Positions 27,365-36,211 of a DNA stretch of 64,000 nt are shown here, in pieces. This DNA comes from Streptomyces sp. Sge12 (GTDB lineage Bacteria > Actinomycetota > Actinomycetes > Streptomycetales > Streptomycetaceae), in the NCBI RefSeq assembly GCF_002080455.1, contig NZ_CP020555.1, forward strand, positions 1,736,001 through 1,800,000, read 5' to 3'. Position 1 is the stretch's first letter. Each line of letters begins with the position of its first letter. The translations under genes were made by a program, and so were the position numbers. The notes beneath the pieces are model-generated. The model did not search any database. It was not told the origin of the DNA and worked only from the letters and a program-made list of their open reading frames with translations.

Positions 27365-28816
27365 CTACCCCTTGAGTAATGCCCGGCCGGGCAGGATGCA
27401 CAGGACGTAGGCCAGCGTCCCGGCGGCTCCGGTCGCCAGGAGGGCGAGGACTCCGTCGCCCAGGTACCGCTCCAGGAGAAGGAGTACGGCGGCCATGACC
27501 GCTCCGCCGAGGAGGGGCCAGGCGCAGGCCCGGGCGACGGTGGCGAGGCGGATGCCGCCGCGGTGCAGGGCGAGGAGGAACACCGGGACCACGACGGCTC
27601 CGGCGACCAGGACGTGCCCCTGGGCCACCCCGACGATCCCGCCGGTGCGGGCGCCGATCACGAGGGCCGGGATCAGGACGACCAGCCACAGTGCCTGGAC
27701 GCCGATGAGGGAGCGGCGCCGGCCGATGGCCACCAGGCAGTCGTAGGCGAGTTCGCAGCCGATGCGGACCAGGCCGAGTGCCATCAGCCAGGGCAGGGCC
27801 CGGGCGGCGGGCAGCCAGCGTTCGCCGTAGATCAGGTCCACGACGGGGGCGGCGAGGGCGGCGAGCAGGACGCAGATCGGTACGGTGCCGGCCATCACCA
27901 CGCCGAGGGCGCGGCTGAATCCGGCGGCCAGCGCCTGCGGCGAGTCGGCAAGCCGGGAGAACCCGGCGAAGGAGACGCGGCGGGCGGCCTCGGAGATGAT
28001 GCGCACGGGCCAGCCGGAGATGTTGAAGGCGAGCACGTAGAAGCCGAGGGCGAGCGGGTCCAGGGTCGAACCCACCACCATGGTGTCGACGTTGACCACG
28101 CCGAGGGCGAGCATGCTGGCCCCGGCGAGCGGCAGCCCGAACCGGAGCAGTGCCCGGGCCTGTTCGCGGTCCCAGCCGAACCGCAGGGTGCCGGGGGCGG
28201 CGAGGCAGCAGCCGATGAGCGCGGCCACGTTGCCCACCACGGAGCCCCAGGCGAAGCTCATCGCGCCCCAGCCGTCGACGGCGAGGAGCAGGGTGACGGC
28301 GGTGCTGAGGACGAAGTTGAGGCCGTCGACGGCCATCCGCCGGCCCTGCGCGAACTCCCGGGTGAGGAAGCCGGCGGGCACCTGGGAGAGGCCGTCGAGG
28401 ACCACGCACAGGCACATCACGCGCAGGACCCCGGAGGCCTCGGGCGAGCCGAGCACCCCGGCCACCGCGGGGGCGGCCGCGAACAGCACGGCGTAGAGCA
28501 GGCAGCTGGAGGCGGCGCTGAGGGTGAGGACGGTCGGGGCGAAGCGGCGCGGGTCGCCCTCCCAGCGCACGATGGCCAGTGAGACGCCGAGTTCGTTGGC
28601 GGAGAGGAGGACCAGCAGGACGGTCTGGGCGATGCCGTACACGCCCCAGGCCTCGGGTCCGAGGAAGAAGCGGGCCAGGACGATGCCGGTGGCGAAGTTG
28701 CCGAGCCGCATCACCACGGTGTTGATCAGGCTCCACTTGGCCGCAGAGCCGACCTTGCGTCCCAGCGAGGGCGTCGCCGGGGTGGCGCTCTCGGTGTCCG
28801 CCGCGGGGCCGGTCAC
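27365..28816 (-). CDS. Wzx-type polysaccharide flippase
   Basis: 483 residues with about 12-14 hydrophobic segments and the MATE/MOP-superfamily opening KVGSAAKWSLINTVVMRLGN. It would move lipid-linked repeat units across the membrane for the Wzy-like polymerase. The start overlaps the end of the Wzz gene by 4 bases. An in-frame TTA codon (27377-27379) is four codons before the stop, in ALLKG, so completion of the protein may depend on bldA. Confidence 0.88.
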   Translation of the reverse strand: MTGPAADTESATPATPSLGRKVGSAAKWSLINTVVMRLGNFATGIVLARFFLGPEAWGVYGIAQTVLLVLLSANELGVSLAIVRWEGDPRRFAPTVLTLSAASSCLLYAVLFAAAPAVAGVLGSPEASGVLRVMCLCVVLDGLSQVPAGFLTREFAQGRRMAVDGLNFVLSTAVTLLLAVDGWGAMSFAWGSVVGNVAALIGCCLAAPGTLRFGWDREQARALLRFGLPLAGASMLALGVVNVDTMVVGSTLDPLALGFYVLAFNISGWPVRIISEAARRVSFAGFSRLADSPQALAAGFSRALGVVMAGTVPICVLLAALAAPVVDLIYGERWLPAARALPWLMALGLVRIGCELAYDCLVAIGRRRSLIGVQALWLVVLIPALVIGARTGGIVGVAQGHVLVAGAVVVPVFLLALHRGGIRLATVARACAWPLLGGAVMAAVLLLLERYLGDGVLALLATGAAGTLAYVLCILPGRALLKG

Positions 28817-29562
28817 GGCGATCCGGCCGTACGGGAGCCCGCCGCGCCGGAGCCGGCCGGGTGGGCGACGGTCATCCGCAGGGTGGCCGTCGGGTCACCG
28901 GCGTCGAGGGCGGCCGGCTCGCCGCCCTCGCCGGGTGCGGGCCGGTGCCTGCCGGACGACGCGCTCCGGCGCCGCCGCGCCTCCACGAAGAAGGTGGCCA
29001 CCAGGCTGAGTACGAAGCCCAGCGCGCCCGCCATGATCAGGAACTGGAGCCTGGCCTTGGTCTGCGCCTCGGGTTTCTGGGGAGGCACGATCGTGGCCAT
29101 CCGGATCATGGCGTCGGGGGTCACCGACTGCTGGTTCTGGAAGTCCAGCAGTCGCTTCTCGGCGTACGTGGTGAGGATCTCGTCCGACTTCAGCACGGCG
29201 GCCGGGTCGGTCCCGACGACGCTGAGCCACATGTAGGGGCCCAGCGCGTTGTCGGCGATCTTCGCCTCGTGGACTCCGGTGACGCCGAGGGCCTTGAGGT
29301 CGGCCTTGGAGTCGTCGGAGTTGAGGTTGCGGGCCAGGCCGTCGGCCATGCCGGTGAGCGAGGCCTGGGTGCTCAGGAAGGGGTTGCCGTCGAAGGCCAC
29401 CGTGGCCTTCTTCGAATTCAGCAGGGTCACCGTGCTCTGCGACCGGTACTCCACCGGGACCAGCAGGTACACGGCGGCGGTGAGCACCGCCGTGATCAGC
29501 AGTCCGGGCAGCAGCACGTACCAGCGCCTGCGCATGACCCGCCAGATCTCCGCGAGATCCAT
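28813..29562 (-). CDS. Wzz-type chain-length/co-polymerase protein
   Basis: 249 residues from ATG 29562, with AAGGGGAAG upstream. Opens VMRRRWYVLLPGL with TM1 near 17-36; a second TM segment is near 178-198 after the PPQKPEAQTKAR segment, whose proline-rich start is typical of polysaccharide co-polymerases. A cytosolic basic tail follows. It shares the RRRWYV start with the proteins at 15304 and 16080, and no kinase is attached. It lies 22 bases after the UDP-GlcNAc 2-epimerase gene. Confidence 0.82.
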   Translation of the reverse strand: MDLAEIWRVMRRRWYVLLPGLLITAVLTAAVYLLVPVEYRSQSTVTLLNSKKATVAFDGNPFLSTQASLTGMADGLARNLNSDDSKADLKALGVTGVHEAKIADNALGPYMWLSVVGTDPAAVLKSDEILTTYAEKRLLDFQNQQSVTPDAMIRMATIVPPQKPEAQTKARLQFLIMAGALGFVLSLVATFFVEARRRRSASSGRHRPAPGEGGEPAALDAGDPTATLRMTVAHPAGSGAAGSRTAGSP

Positions 29563-29584
29563 GGTCTTCCCCTTCGAATTGCGT

Positions 29585-30727
29585 TTACAGCACGTGCTGT
29601 CGATCGGTGGCCGGCTCGCGCGACACGAGGTCGGTCGGGCGCGGCCGGGTGTGCGCGGGCGGCCCGTCGAGCAGGACCGCGGCGATCCGCTCGCTTGCCC
29701 GGCCGTCCCAGAGCTCCGGGCAGCGCGGCGCGGGCGGGTGGTCGAGGACCCGGTGCACGGTGGCCGTGATGCGTTCCGGATCCGTGCCCGCCAGCACGTT
29801 CGTGCCCTCCTCCACGGTGATGGGGCGCTCGGTGTTCTCCCGCAGGGTCACGCAGGGCACCCCCAGCGCGGTGGTCTCCTCCTGGATGCCCCCGGAGTCG
29901 GTGAGCACCACGCGGGCGGCGTCCTGGAGCGCGATGAAGTCGAGGTACCCGGCGGCCGGTACCGTCCGGATGCCGCCGGGCACGCCCAGTTCGGCCAGCC
30001 GCTCGGCGGCCCGCGGGTGCACGGGCAGCAGCAGCGGACAGCGGTCGGCGATCTCGCCCAGGGCCTTCAGCAGGCCGCGCAGCGCGGCGGGGTCGTCCAC
30101 ATTGGCCGGCCGGTGCAGGGTGACCAGGCCGTATCCGCCGCGGGTGAGCCCGTACCGGTCCAGGATGTCCGACTGCCGGGCCCGGTCCAGGTTGGCGAGG
30201 AGGGTGTCGATCATGACGTTGCCGACGACGTGGATCTGGTCCTCGCGGTAGCCCTCCGCGCGCAGGTTCACGGCGGCATCGGGCGAGGGCGCCAGCAGGT
30301 AGTCGCTGAGCCGGTCGGTGGCGACCCGGTTGACCTCCTCCGGCATGCTCCAGTCACGGCTGCGCAGGCCGGCCTCCACATGGGCCAGCAGCGGGCCGGC
30401 CTTCGCGGTGACCAGGGCGCAGGCCAGGGTGGAGTTGATGTCGCCGACCACCACGACGGCGTCCGGGGCCAGTTCGTCGAGCAGCGGCTCGAAGGCGCCC
30501 ATGACCCGCCCGGTCTGCTGCGCGTGGCTGCCGGATCCGGCGCCCAGGTAGCGGTCGGGCGGCCGGATGCCGAGGTCGCGGAAGAACACGTCGTTCATGG
30601 ACTCGTCGTAGTGCTGTCCGGTGTGGACGAGGATCACCTCGGCGCCGCGGCGCTCCAGTGCGTCCATCACCGGTTTGATCTTCATGTAGTTGGGCCGGGC
30701 TCCGGCCACGCAGACGATCCTGGTCAC
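29585..30727 (-). CDS. wecB: UDP-N-acetylglucosamine 2-epimerase (non-hydrolysing)
   Basis: 380 residues. Family motifs are intact: GARPNYMKI, HTGQHYD, GDINSTLA, EAGLRS, LHRPANVD and DSGGIQEE. It interconverts UDP-GlcNAc and UDP-ManNAc, or in the WbpI variant the 2,3-diacetamido uronates. It begins 4 bases after the stop of the sugar dehydrogenase gene. With dehydrogenase, Gfo/Idh, aminotransferase and acetyltransferase genes nearby, the WbpI role is at least as likely as WecB. Confidence 0.92.
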   Translation of the reverse strand: MTRIVCVAGARPNYMKIKPVMDALERRGAEVILVHTGQHYDESMNDVFFRDLGIRPPDRYLGAGSGSHAQQTGRVMGAFEPLLDELAPDAVVVVGDINSTLACALVTAKAGPLLAHVEAGLRSRDWSMPEEVNRVATDRLSDYLLAPSPDAAVNLRAEGYREDQIHVVGNVMIDTLLANLDRARQSDILDRYGLTRGGYGLVTLHRPANVDDPAALRGLLKALGEIADRCPLLLPVHPRAAERLAELGVPGGIRTVPAAGYLDFIALQDAARVVLTDSGGIQEETTALGVPCVTLRENTERPITVEEGTNVLAGTDPERITATVHRVLDHPPAPRCPELWDGRASERIAAVLLDGPPAHTRPRPTDLVSREPATDRQHVL

Positions 30728-30731
30728 GGGG

Positions 30732-31988
30732 TCAGAGCACCTCCACGGTGGGTCCGGAGACCCGGTTGCGGCAGTCGAGGACGAAGGAGGCGTGCTCGGT
30801 GACCGACTGGTAGTCGAAGGAGTCGTGGTCGGTGAGCAGGACCACCACGTCGGCGGCCGCCAGTTCCTTGCGGGTCGGCTCGACCCGTACGAGGCGGGCG
30901 TCGACCTTGATGCTCTCCACCACGTGGGGGTCGGCCGCGCGGACCTTGGCGCCCATGTCGAGGAGCAGCTGGGCGATGCGGACGGCGGGCGACTCCCGGG
31001 CGTCGCCGGTGTTCTTCTTGTAGGCGAGGCCCAGCAGCAGGATCTTGGAGCCGTTGACCGAGCGGCGCTTGGCGTTGAGCGCGTCGATCACGCGCCGCGT
31101 CACGTACTCGGGCATGTGGTTGTTGATGTCGTTGGCGAGTTCGACGAAGCGGAAGTTCTGGCCGAGCTCGCGCTGCACCCGCCAGTTGAGGTACGAGGGG
31201 TCGATGGGCAGGCAGTGGCCGCCGACGCCCGGGCCGGGGGTGAACTTCATGAAGCCGAAGGGCTTGCTGGAGGCCGCTTCGATGGCCTGCCAGACGTCGA
31301 TGTCCAGGTGCCGGGCGAACATGGCGATCTCGTTGACGAGGGCGATGTTCACGTGCCGGAAGGTGTTCTCCAGCAGTTTTGCCAGTTCGGCCTCCTTGGG
31401 GGAGCGCACCGGCACGGTGGTGTCGACGAGTTCCCCGTAGAAGGCCTCGACGGCCTTCAGGGAGCGGGCGTCGACGCCGGACACCACCTTGGGGGTCTGC
31501 TGGAAGCCCCAGACGGTGTTGCCGGGGTCGATCCGCTCGGGGCTGTAGCCGAGGTGGAAGTCGGCGCCCGCGGTGAGCCCGGAGCCGTCCTCCAGGATCG
31601 GCGCGAACAGCTCCTCGGTGGTGCCCGGGTAGGTGGTGGACTCCAGGATGACGGTGGCACCGGGGCGCAGGAAGCGGGCCAGTGTGTGCGCCGACTCCTC
31701 GATGTAGCGCAGGTCGGGGGCGCCGTCCTGTAAGGGGGTCGGCACGGTGACGACGGCGACGTCGAAGCCGCCGCAGTCCCGGGCCAGTTCGCTGGGGCGG
31801 TAGGTGCCGCGCGCCAGTGCGCGGGCCAGCCGTTCGGAGGAGACGTCCTCCACGTACGACTCACCTGCGGCGAGGCTCTTGACCCGCCGGGTGTCCACGT
31901 CGTAACCGATCACCTGGTGTCCGACCTCGGCGGCCCGGATGGCCAGCGGCAGTCCGACGTAACCCTGTCCGACGACGACGACGCGCAT
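30732..31988 (-). CDS. wecC: UDP-N-acetylhexosamine 6-dehydrogenase (WecC/WbpA type)
   Basis: 418 residues from ATG 31988, with AGGAG 6 bases upstream and a TGATG overlap with the TagA/WecG gene. The Rossmann motif GQGYVGLP is at 7-14, SPERIDPG is the family substrate segment, and the catalytic cysteine is C259 in GGHCLPID. Two-step NAD oxidation would give UDP-GlcNAcA or UDP-ManNAcA. Codon 86 is TTA (31731-31733, in PTPLQDG). Neighbouring epimerase and ManNAc-type transferase genes support a mannosaminuronate product. Confidence 0.92.
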   Translation of the reverse strand: MRVVVVGQGYVGLPLAIRAAEVGHQVIGYDVDTRRVKSLAAGESYVEDVSSERLARALARGTYRPSELARDCGGFDVAVVTVPTPLQDGAPDLRYIEESAHTLARFLRPGATVILESTTYPGTTEELFAPILEDGSGLTAGADFHLGYSPERIDPGNTVWGFQQTPKVVSGVDARSLKAVEAFYGELVDTTVPVRSPKEAELAKLLENTFRHVNIALVNEIAMFARHLDIDVWQAIEAASSKPFGFMKFTPGPGVGGHCLPIDPSYLNWRVQRELGQNFRFVELANDINNHMPEYVTRRVIDALNAKRRSVNGSKILLLGLAYKKNTGDARESPAVRIAQLLLDMGAKVRAADPHVVESIKVDARLVRVEPTRKELAAADVVVLLTDHDSFDYQSVTEHASFVLDCRNRVSGPTVEVL

Positions 31989-32758
31989 CAGTAACTCCTG
32001 TTCGCGGAAGGGGCGGACGGTGTGCGGTGGATGAGTTCCCGGACCGTCATGACGAGGAAGGCGGCGTTGGTGGTGAGGTAGCGCTTGCCGAGTCGGCGCG
32101 GCTCCTGGAGGGTGCGGTAGAACCATTCGAGGCCCATCCGCTGCCAGACCAGGGGGGCCCGCTTGGTGATGCCGGCGAGGATGTCGAAGGAGCCGCCGAC
32201 GCCGTGGACCACGTGGGCGCCGGTGCGCTTGCCGTAGCCGGCGGTGAAGATCTCCTTCTTGGGCGAGGTCATGCCGAGGAACAGCAGCCGCGCCCGGCTG
32301 TCGGCGATGGCGTCGGCGATGGCCTCCTGGTCGCCGTCGCCGAAGTAGCCGTTGCGGCTGCCGGCCACGCGCAGTTTCGGGAAGCGCTCGGAGATCTGCC
32401 CGAGCATCATCTCCAGGACGTCCTCCTGGGCGCCGAGCAGGTAGACGGGGATGTCCGCGACCTCCGCGGCGGCCAGCAGCCGCATGAACAGGTCGATTCC
32501 GGCGACCCGTTCGGGGAGTTTCACGCCCAGCACCCGGCCGGCCCAGACGACGGCCTGGCCGTCGGCGAGGACCAGGTCGCAGCCGGCGACCGCCTCGGCG
32601 AGGAGGGGGTCGCGCCGCATGTTGACCAGCTTGGCCGCGTTGACCATGCCGATCTCGATCTGTTCTCCGCGCCGCACCGCGTCCAGGCAGCGCTGCACGG
32701 TCTCGTCCATGGTCAGGGGGTCGAGCGGGACCCCGAAGAGGGTCTGTCGTCGAGTCAT
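31988..32758 (-). CDS. WecG/TagA/CpsF family glycosyltransferase
   Basis: 256 residues, ATGA overlap with the gene upstream. GT26 signature: VNAAKLVN near 39-46, LADGQAVVWAGR with the likely catalytic aspartate D66, LLGAQEDV and LFLGMTSPKKE. The family transfers ManNAc or ManNAcA to an undecaprenyl-PP-GlcNAc acceptor at the membrane face, which matches the WecB and WecC enzymes encoded just downstream. A C-terminal appendage (WYRTLQEPRR region) is the usual membrane-targeting element. Confidence 0.9.
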   Translation of the reverse strand: MTRRQTLFGVPLDPLTMDETVQRCLDAVRRGEQIEIGMVNAAKLVNMRRDPLLAEAVAGCDLVLADGQAVVWAGRVLGVKLPERVAGIDLFMRLLAAAEVADIPVYLLGAQEDVLEMMLGQISERFPKLRVAGSRNGYFGDGDQEAIADAIADSRARLLFLGMTSPKKEIFTAGYGKRTGAHVVHGVGGSFDILAGITKRAPLVWQRMGLEWFYRTLQEPRRLGKRYLTTNAAFLVMTVRELIHRTPSAPSANRSY

Positions 32759-33924
32759 CTCCGGGGACCCCCGAGCCAGGCGAAGAGCATCCAGCCGAAC
32801 TCGTACGGTCGGCACTCGCGGTCCACCGCGCCCGGCCGGAAGATCCGGTCGAGCGGTGCGAGGCGGGCGTGCGGTGCCACCTTGGTGGTGAGCCCGCGGG
32901 CGGCCCGGACGGCCTTCTTCGGGTCGCCGCGGTAGACCTTGCGCCAGGTGACGCCGAAGTCCTCGCGGATCATCGGCTCGCGCGGGTTCCCGGTGGGATC
33001 GGCGAGTTCGGGCACGTCGGTCATCCAGCGCAGCCCGCGCCGGATCGCCGCGCCGAAGTCCGTTCCGCCGGCCTCGGCGAGGTCGAACAGGGCGGTGGGC
33101 GCCATCGCGTGCTGGTGCACGCTGTAGACCGGGTAGCCCTCCACCACGCCGCCCTCGCGGGCGTCGTAGTGCCACCACCACTGTCCGCCGTCGCCCTGGA
33201 GCTCGCAGATGCGGGCAGCGCAGGCGTCGGCGGCCGCGAGGGCCTCCGGGTCGCCGCCGCTCGCGTGCAGCCGGGCCAGCGCCTGGAGCGGGTAGGTCTG
33301 GTCGGCGAAACAGGCCACGTGGGACCGGTAGCCGGGGACCAGGCCGGGTGCGGTGGCGTGCGGGAAGAGCGGGCTGTCGCCGATCCTCGCCGCGAGCAGC
33401 CGCCCGCGGGCCGCCGCGAGGCGGTCCTCGACGTCCAGCACGGCGCGGGCGGCGGTGAGGGCGGACAGCACCCAGGCCGCCTCGACCGTGTACTGCGGCC
33501 GGCCGGGCACGTCCAGCGCGGCCACCCGGTCGAGCGCGTCGGACAGTTTGGGATGGCCGGTCTCCGCGGCGGCCCAGGCGATGAGCGCCGCGTCGCCGAG
33601 GTTCACCACCCCCGCCAGCCGCTCCACGAGTACGCCCGTGAACTCTTCGGCGGAGCGTCCGCCGAAGAGGGCGCGCTGGCGGTCCTCGGGCAGGAAGCGG
33701 GCGCCGAGCGCGGTGATCGCCGCGTACCGGGTGCTCGTTCCCCGCCGTTCCAGGCTGCGGGTGCCGTCGGGCGACACCACTCCCGCCCTGGTGAACACGA
33801 AGTTCTCGGCGTCCGGCAGGTACATCGCGGGAAGCCCCGCCTCGGCCAGCGCGAGCAGCCGCTCGGCGAGGGCGTGCAGCGACGGATCCTCGTGAGCAAG
33901 TGCTCCTAATCGTGTGGTGGTCAT
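32755..33924 (-). CDS. Putative alpha/alpha-toroid protein of unknown function
   Basis: 389 residues from ATG 33924. Helix pairs with aromatic Gly-rich turns (QWWWHYDAREGG, YPVYSVHQHAM, GYRSHVACFADQ) suggest an (alpha/alpha) barrel as in six-hairpin glycosidases or epimerases. No catalytic acid pair could be assigned and no signal peptide is present, so it should be cytoplasmic. Codon 6 is TTA (33907-33909). First gene of the eight-gene leftward polysaccharide operon, overlapping the TagA/WecG gene by 4 bases. It may process a glycan intermediate; that is inference from position only. Confidence 0.6.
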   Translation of the reverse strand: MTTTRLGALAHEDPSLHALAERLLALAEAGLPAMYLPDAENFVFTRAGVVSPDGTRSLERRGTSTRYAAITALGARFLPEDRQRALFGGRSAEEFTGVLVERLAGVVNLGDAALIAWAAAETGHPKLSDALDRVAALDVPGRPQYTVEAAWVLSALTAARAVLDVEDRLAAARGRLLAARIGDSPLFPHATAPGLVPGYRSHVACFADQTYPLQALARLHASGGDPEALAAADACAARICELQGDGGQWWWHYDAREGGVVEGYPVYSVHQHAMAPTALFDLAEAGGTDFGAAIRRGLRWMTDVPELADPTGNPREPMIREDFGVTWRKVYRGDPKKAVRAARGLTTKVAPHARLAPLDRIFRPGAVDRECRPYEFGWMLFAWLGGPRR

Positions 33925-34358
33925 CGGGTCCCCACCCCGAATCCCCTGGTGCTCCCCGCACCCCGTATGTCCGAGCTGTTCGGCTCCAACACACCTACCC
34001 CCTCTGATCGTTCTCCTCGGACGGACCTGGCGGTCGTCGCTCCGTGGAGGGGGACTGCGCATGACGGCGCCCGTGCCGGCGGCGATGTCACGCCACCGGC
34101 ACGAACCGTCCGGAGGCCGGCGTCTGGATCCCCCCAGCGATGCCCCGGACCGGGACACACGTGATCGGCAGTGTCGGCAGGCGTGGTGGATCCACGCCGG
34201 ACATGCCACTGCCCCCGGTGTCCGCGTCGTACACAACCCCCCACTGAACATGGCCTGTTGCCTGCTCAGATCCCGTGTGCAGAGACACGTTATGCCCGCG
34301 GATGTTCGTTGATTGTGGTTTTGAGGAAATGCCGGTGCCCTAAATTGCCGACATTCCG
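33925..34358. other. Intergenic region, 434 bp
   Basis: Lies between the acetyltransferase gene and the leftward operon beginning at 33924. It holds an AT-rich patch at about 34,295-34,350, unusual for this window, which may contain the operon promoter or the end of the acetyltransferase transcript. Several open frames cross it but none has convincing codon bias. No RNA gene was recognised. Confidence 0.35.
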
Positions 34359-34958
34359 TCAGGTTCGCTCGATGAGCGTCCCGTCCTTCTCGTCGTGCAG
34401 CGCTCCGGTGCGCGGGCACTCCCACGTGCCCGGCTCACCCTCGCGCTCCACCAGCTTGACCCCGGCCCGCCCCACCCAGCCGATGCGCCGGGCCGGTACG
34501 CCCGCGACGAGCGCGAAGTCCGGCACGTCCCTGGACACCACGGCGCCGGCCGCGACGAGCGCCCAGCGGCCGATGTGCACCCCGGCCACGCACACCGAAC
34601 GGGCCCCCAGCGAGGCCCCTTCGGCCACGACCACTCCGGCAGCCTCCCAGTCGCCGTCGCGCTTGATCCGGCCCTCGGGGTCGACCGCACGCGGGTAGAA
34701 GTCGTTGGTGAGCACGGCCGCGGGGCCTATGAACACGCCGTCGCCCAGTTCCGCGGGCTCGTAGACGAGCGCGTAGTTCTGCAGCTTCACGTGGTCGCCG
34801 ATCCGCACGCCCGGCCCTACGTACGCCCCGCGCCCCACGATGCAGCCGCGGCCGAGCCGGGCCTCCTCGCGGATCTGCGCCAGATCCCAGATCGTGGTCC
34901 CCTCACCGAGTTCGGCGCTCTCGTCGACCTGGGAAGAGGGCTGGATACGGACACTCAC
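34359..34958 (-). CDS. WbpD-type UDP-sugar N-acetyltransferase
   Basis: 199 residues from GTG 34958, with AGGGGA 7 bases upstream. Left-handed beta-helix repeats run from about residue 10 to 150 (TTIWDLAQIREEARLGRG, VKLQNYALVYEP, FIGPAAVLTNDFYPRA), matching the WbpD/WlbB enzymes that acetylate the 3-amino group of UDP-GlcNAc3NA. The C-terminal CPRTGALHDEKDG segment is also family-like. It is separated from the main leftward operon by 434 bp. Assignment to this step is supported by WbpA, B, E and I homologues in the window. Confidence 0.85.
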   Translation of the reverse strand: MSVRIQPSSQVDESAELGEGTTIWDLAQIREEARLGRGCIVGRGAYVGPGVRIGDHVKLQNYALVYEPAELGDGVFIGPAAVLTNDFYPRAVDPEGRIKRDGDWEAAGVVVAEGASLGARSVCVAGVHIGRWALVAAGAVVSRDVPDFALVAGVPARRIGWVGRAGVKLVEREGEPGTWECPRTGALHDEKDGTLIERT

Positions 34959-35125
34959 GGCGCGGTCCCCTAACGGCTGCGAGGCATGCGGAAGCACAGC
35001 TGCACGACGTACGGATGTACGCAGTGCGGGTGTACGGGGCGAGCATATGCGCCGACGGGTCACCGCACCCGCAGATCAACCGAGTGTTCATGCAACGCAC
35101 TTGACGGGTACGAAGGGCCGGCCGG

Positions 35126-36073
35126 TCAGAGCAGCCGCTCGGGAACGGAACCGAAGGGCACCGCCCGCGCGCGGAGTTGGCCGTCGTACGCCAGGAACTC
35201 CACGTCCCCCACGGGATCGGCGGTGACCGCGCCGACGACCGCGGCCCGGCGCCCGTGCGGGTGGGCGCGCAGCGCCGCCAGCACCCGGCCGGTGCGGTCC
35301 GGCGGGACGAACAGGCACAGGCAGCCGGCGCAGGCCGCGTCCAGCGGGGCCAGCCCCCGGGCGCCCAGGGCCACCCGGGCCTCGTGGCGCACGGGCAGGG
35401 CCGCCTCGTCCACCCGCAGGGTCAGCCCGCGGCCCGCGGCGCACTGGCGCAGCACCTCGGCCAGGCCCCCCGCGACCACGGTCCGGGCATGGCGCAGATC
35501 GGCGCCGACCGTCCGCATCAGGCCCGCCAGGGGTGCGCAGTCGCTGGGCACGTGGTGCTCGTACCCGAGGCCGTCGCGCAGCGAGACGAGGTGCGCGGCG
35601 TGGCTGCCCAACGGCCCGGTCACCACGATGCGGTCGCCGGGCCGCACCGTGTGCAGGTCCAGGGGCGGTCCGCCGCCGAGCACCCCGAAGGCGGTCGCGG
35701 TGACGAAGACCCGGTCGGCCTCCCCCGCCCGGACGACCTGGGTGTCGACGGCGGCGATCGCGACGCCGGCCTCGGCGGCGGCCGTGCGCACGGAGGCGGT
35801 GAGCCTGCGGACGAGCTCCAGCGGGAGACCGGCCTCCAGCACGATGCCGAGGGCGACGTGCCGGGGTTCGGCGCCGGTGACGGCCAGTTCGTTGACGGCG
35901 CCGCACACGGCGACGCGCCCGATGTCGCCGTTGCCGAAGAAGGGCGGGTCGACGACGTACGTCCCGGTCCGGACCACGACGGCGCGGTCCGGTACGAGTT
36001 CCTCCTCGATCAGGTTCCGTATCCCCGGGCCGAAGCCGACCTGGGCCGCGTCCCACCCCTGTGTGTACGTCAC
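35126..36073 (-). CDS. HypE-like AIR-synthase superfamily protein
   Basis: 315 residues from GTG 36073 (GGGGGA about 5 bases upstream); ATG 36115 is an alternative adding 14 residues. An AIR synthase/HypE fold is indicated by YVVDPPFFGNGDIGRVAVCGAVNELAVTGA, VVAGGLAEVL and DAACAGCLCLFVP. HypE dehydrates a C-terminal carbamoyl-cysteine to make hydrogenase cyanide ligands, but this protein ends VPERLL without the PRIC-type terminal cysteine, and no hydrogenase gene is nearby. It is probably another ATP-dependent member of the superfamily. Confidence 0.7.
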   Translation of the reverse strand: MTYTQGWDAAQVGFGPGIRNLIEEELVPDRAVVVRTGTYVVDPPFFGNGDIGRVAVCGAVNELAVTGAEPRHVALGIVLEAGLPLELVRRLTASVRTAAAEAGVAIAAVDTQVVRAGEADRVFVTATAFGVLGGGPPLDLHTVRPGDRIVVTGPLGSHAAHLVSLRDGLGYEHHVPSDCAPLAGLMRTVGADLRHARTVVAGGLAEVLRQCAAGRGLTLRVDEAALPVRHEARVALGARGLAPLDAACAGCLCLFVPPDRTGRVLAALRAHPHGRRAAVVGAVTADPVGDVEFLAYDGQLRARAVPFGSVPERLL

Positions 36074-36173
36074 GCCATCCCCCGATGCCCGCGATTCATG
36101 ATCGTCCCGTCCCATCTTCCCGGGGGTGCGGAGCCCCGCATACCCGTGTCACCCCTGCGGTGACGGATGAGGG

Positions 36174-36211
36174 GTCGCTAGGGGGCGTCCTGCCGATCGG
36201 GCCGGATCAGG
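36174..36211. repeat. Intergenic element, left copy
   Basis: Two overlapping words, 20 nt (36174-36193) and 21 nt (36191-36211), recur perfectly in reverse complement at 45830-45849 and 45893-45913, but in permuted order. The MFS stop codon lies inside this copy. Together the two sites bracket the 9.7-kb block from the MFS gene to the ligase gene. Confidence 0.7.

Noticed and set aside
33925..34358. A small RNA or riboswitch in the long intergenic gap
   Set aside because: Only an AT-rich patch and scattered short dyads were found. No conserved RNA structure could be recognised by eye.
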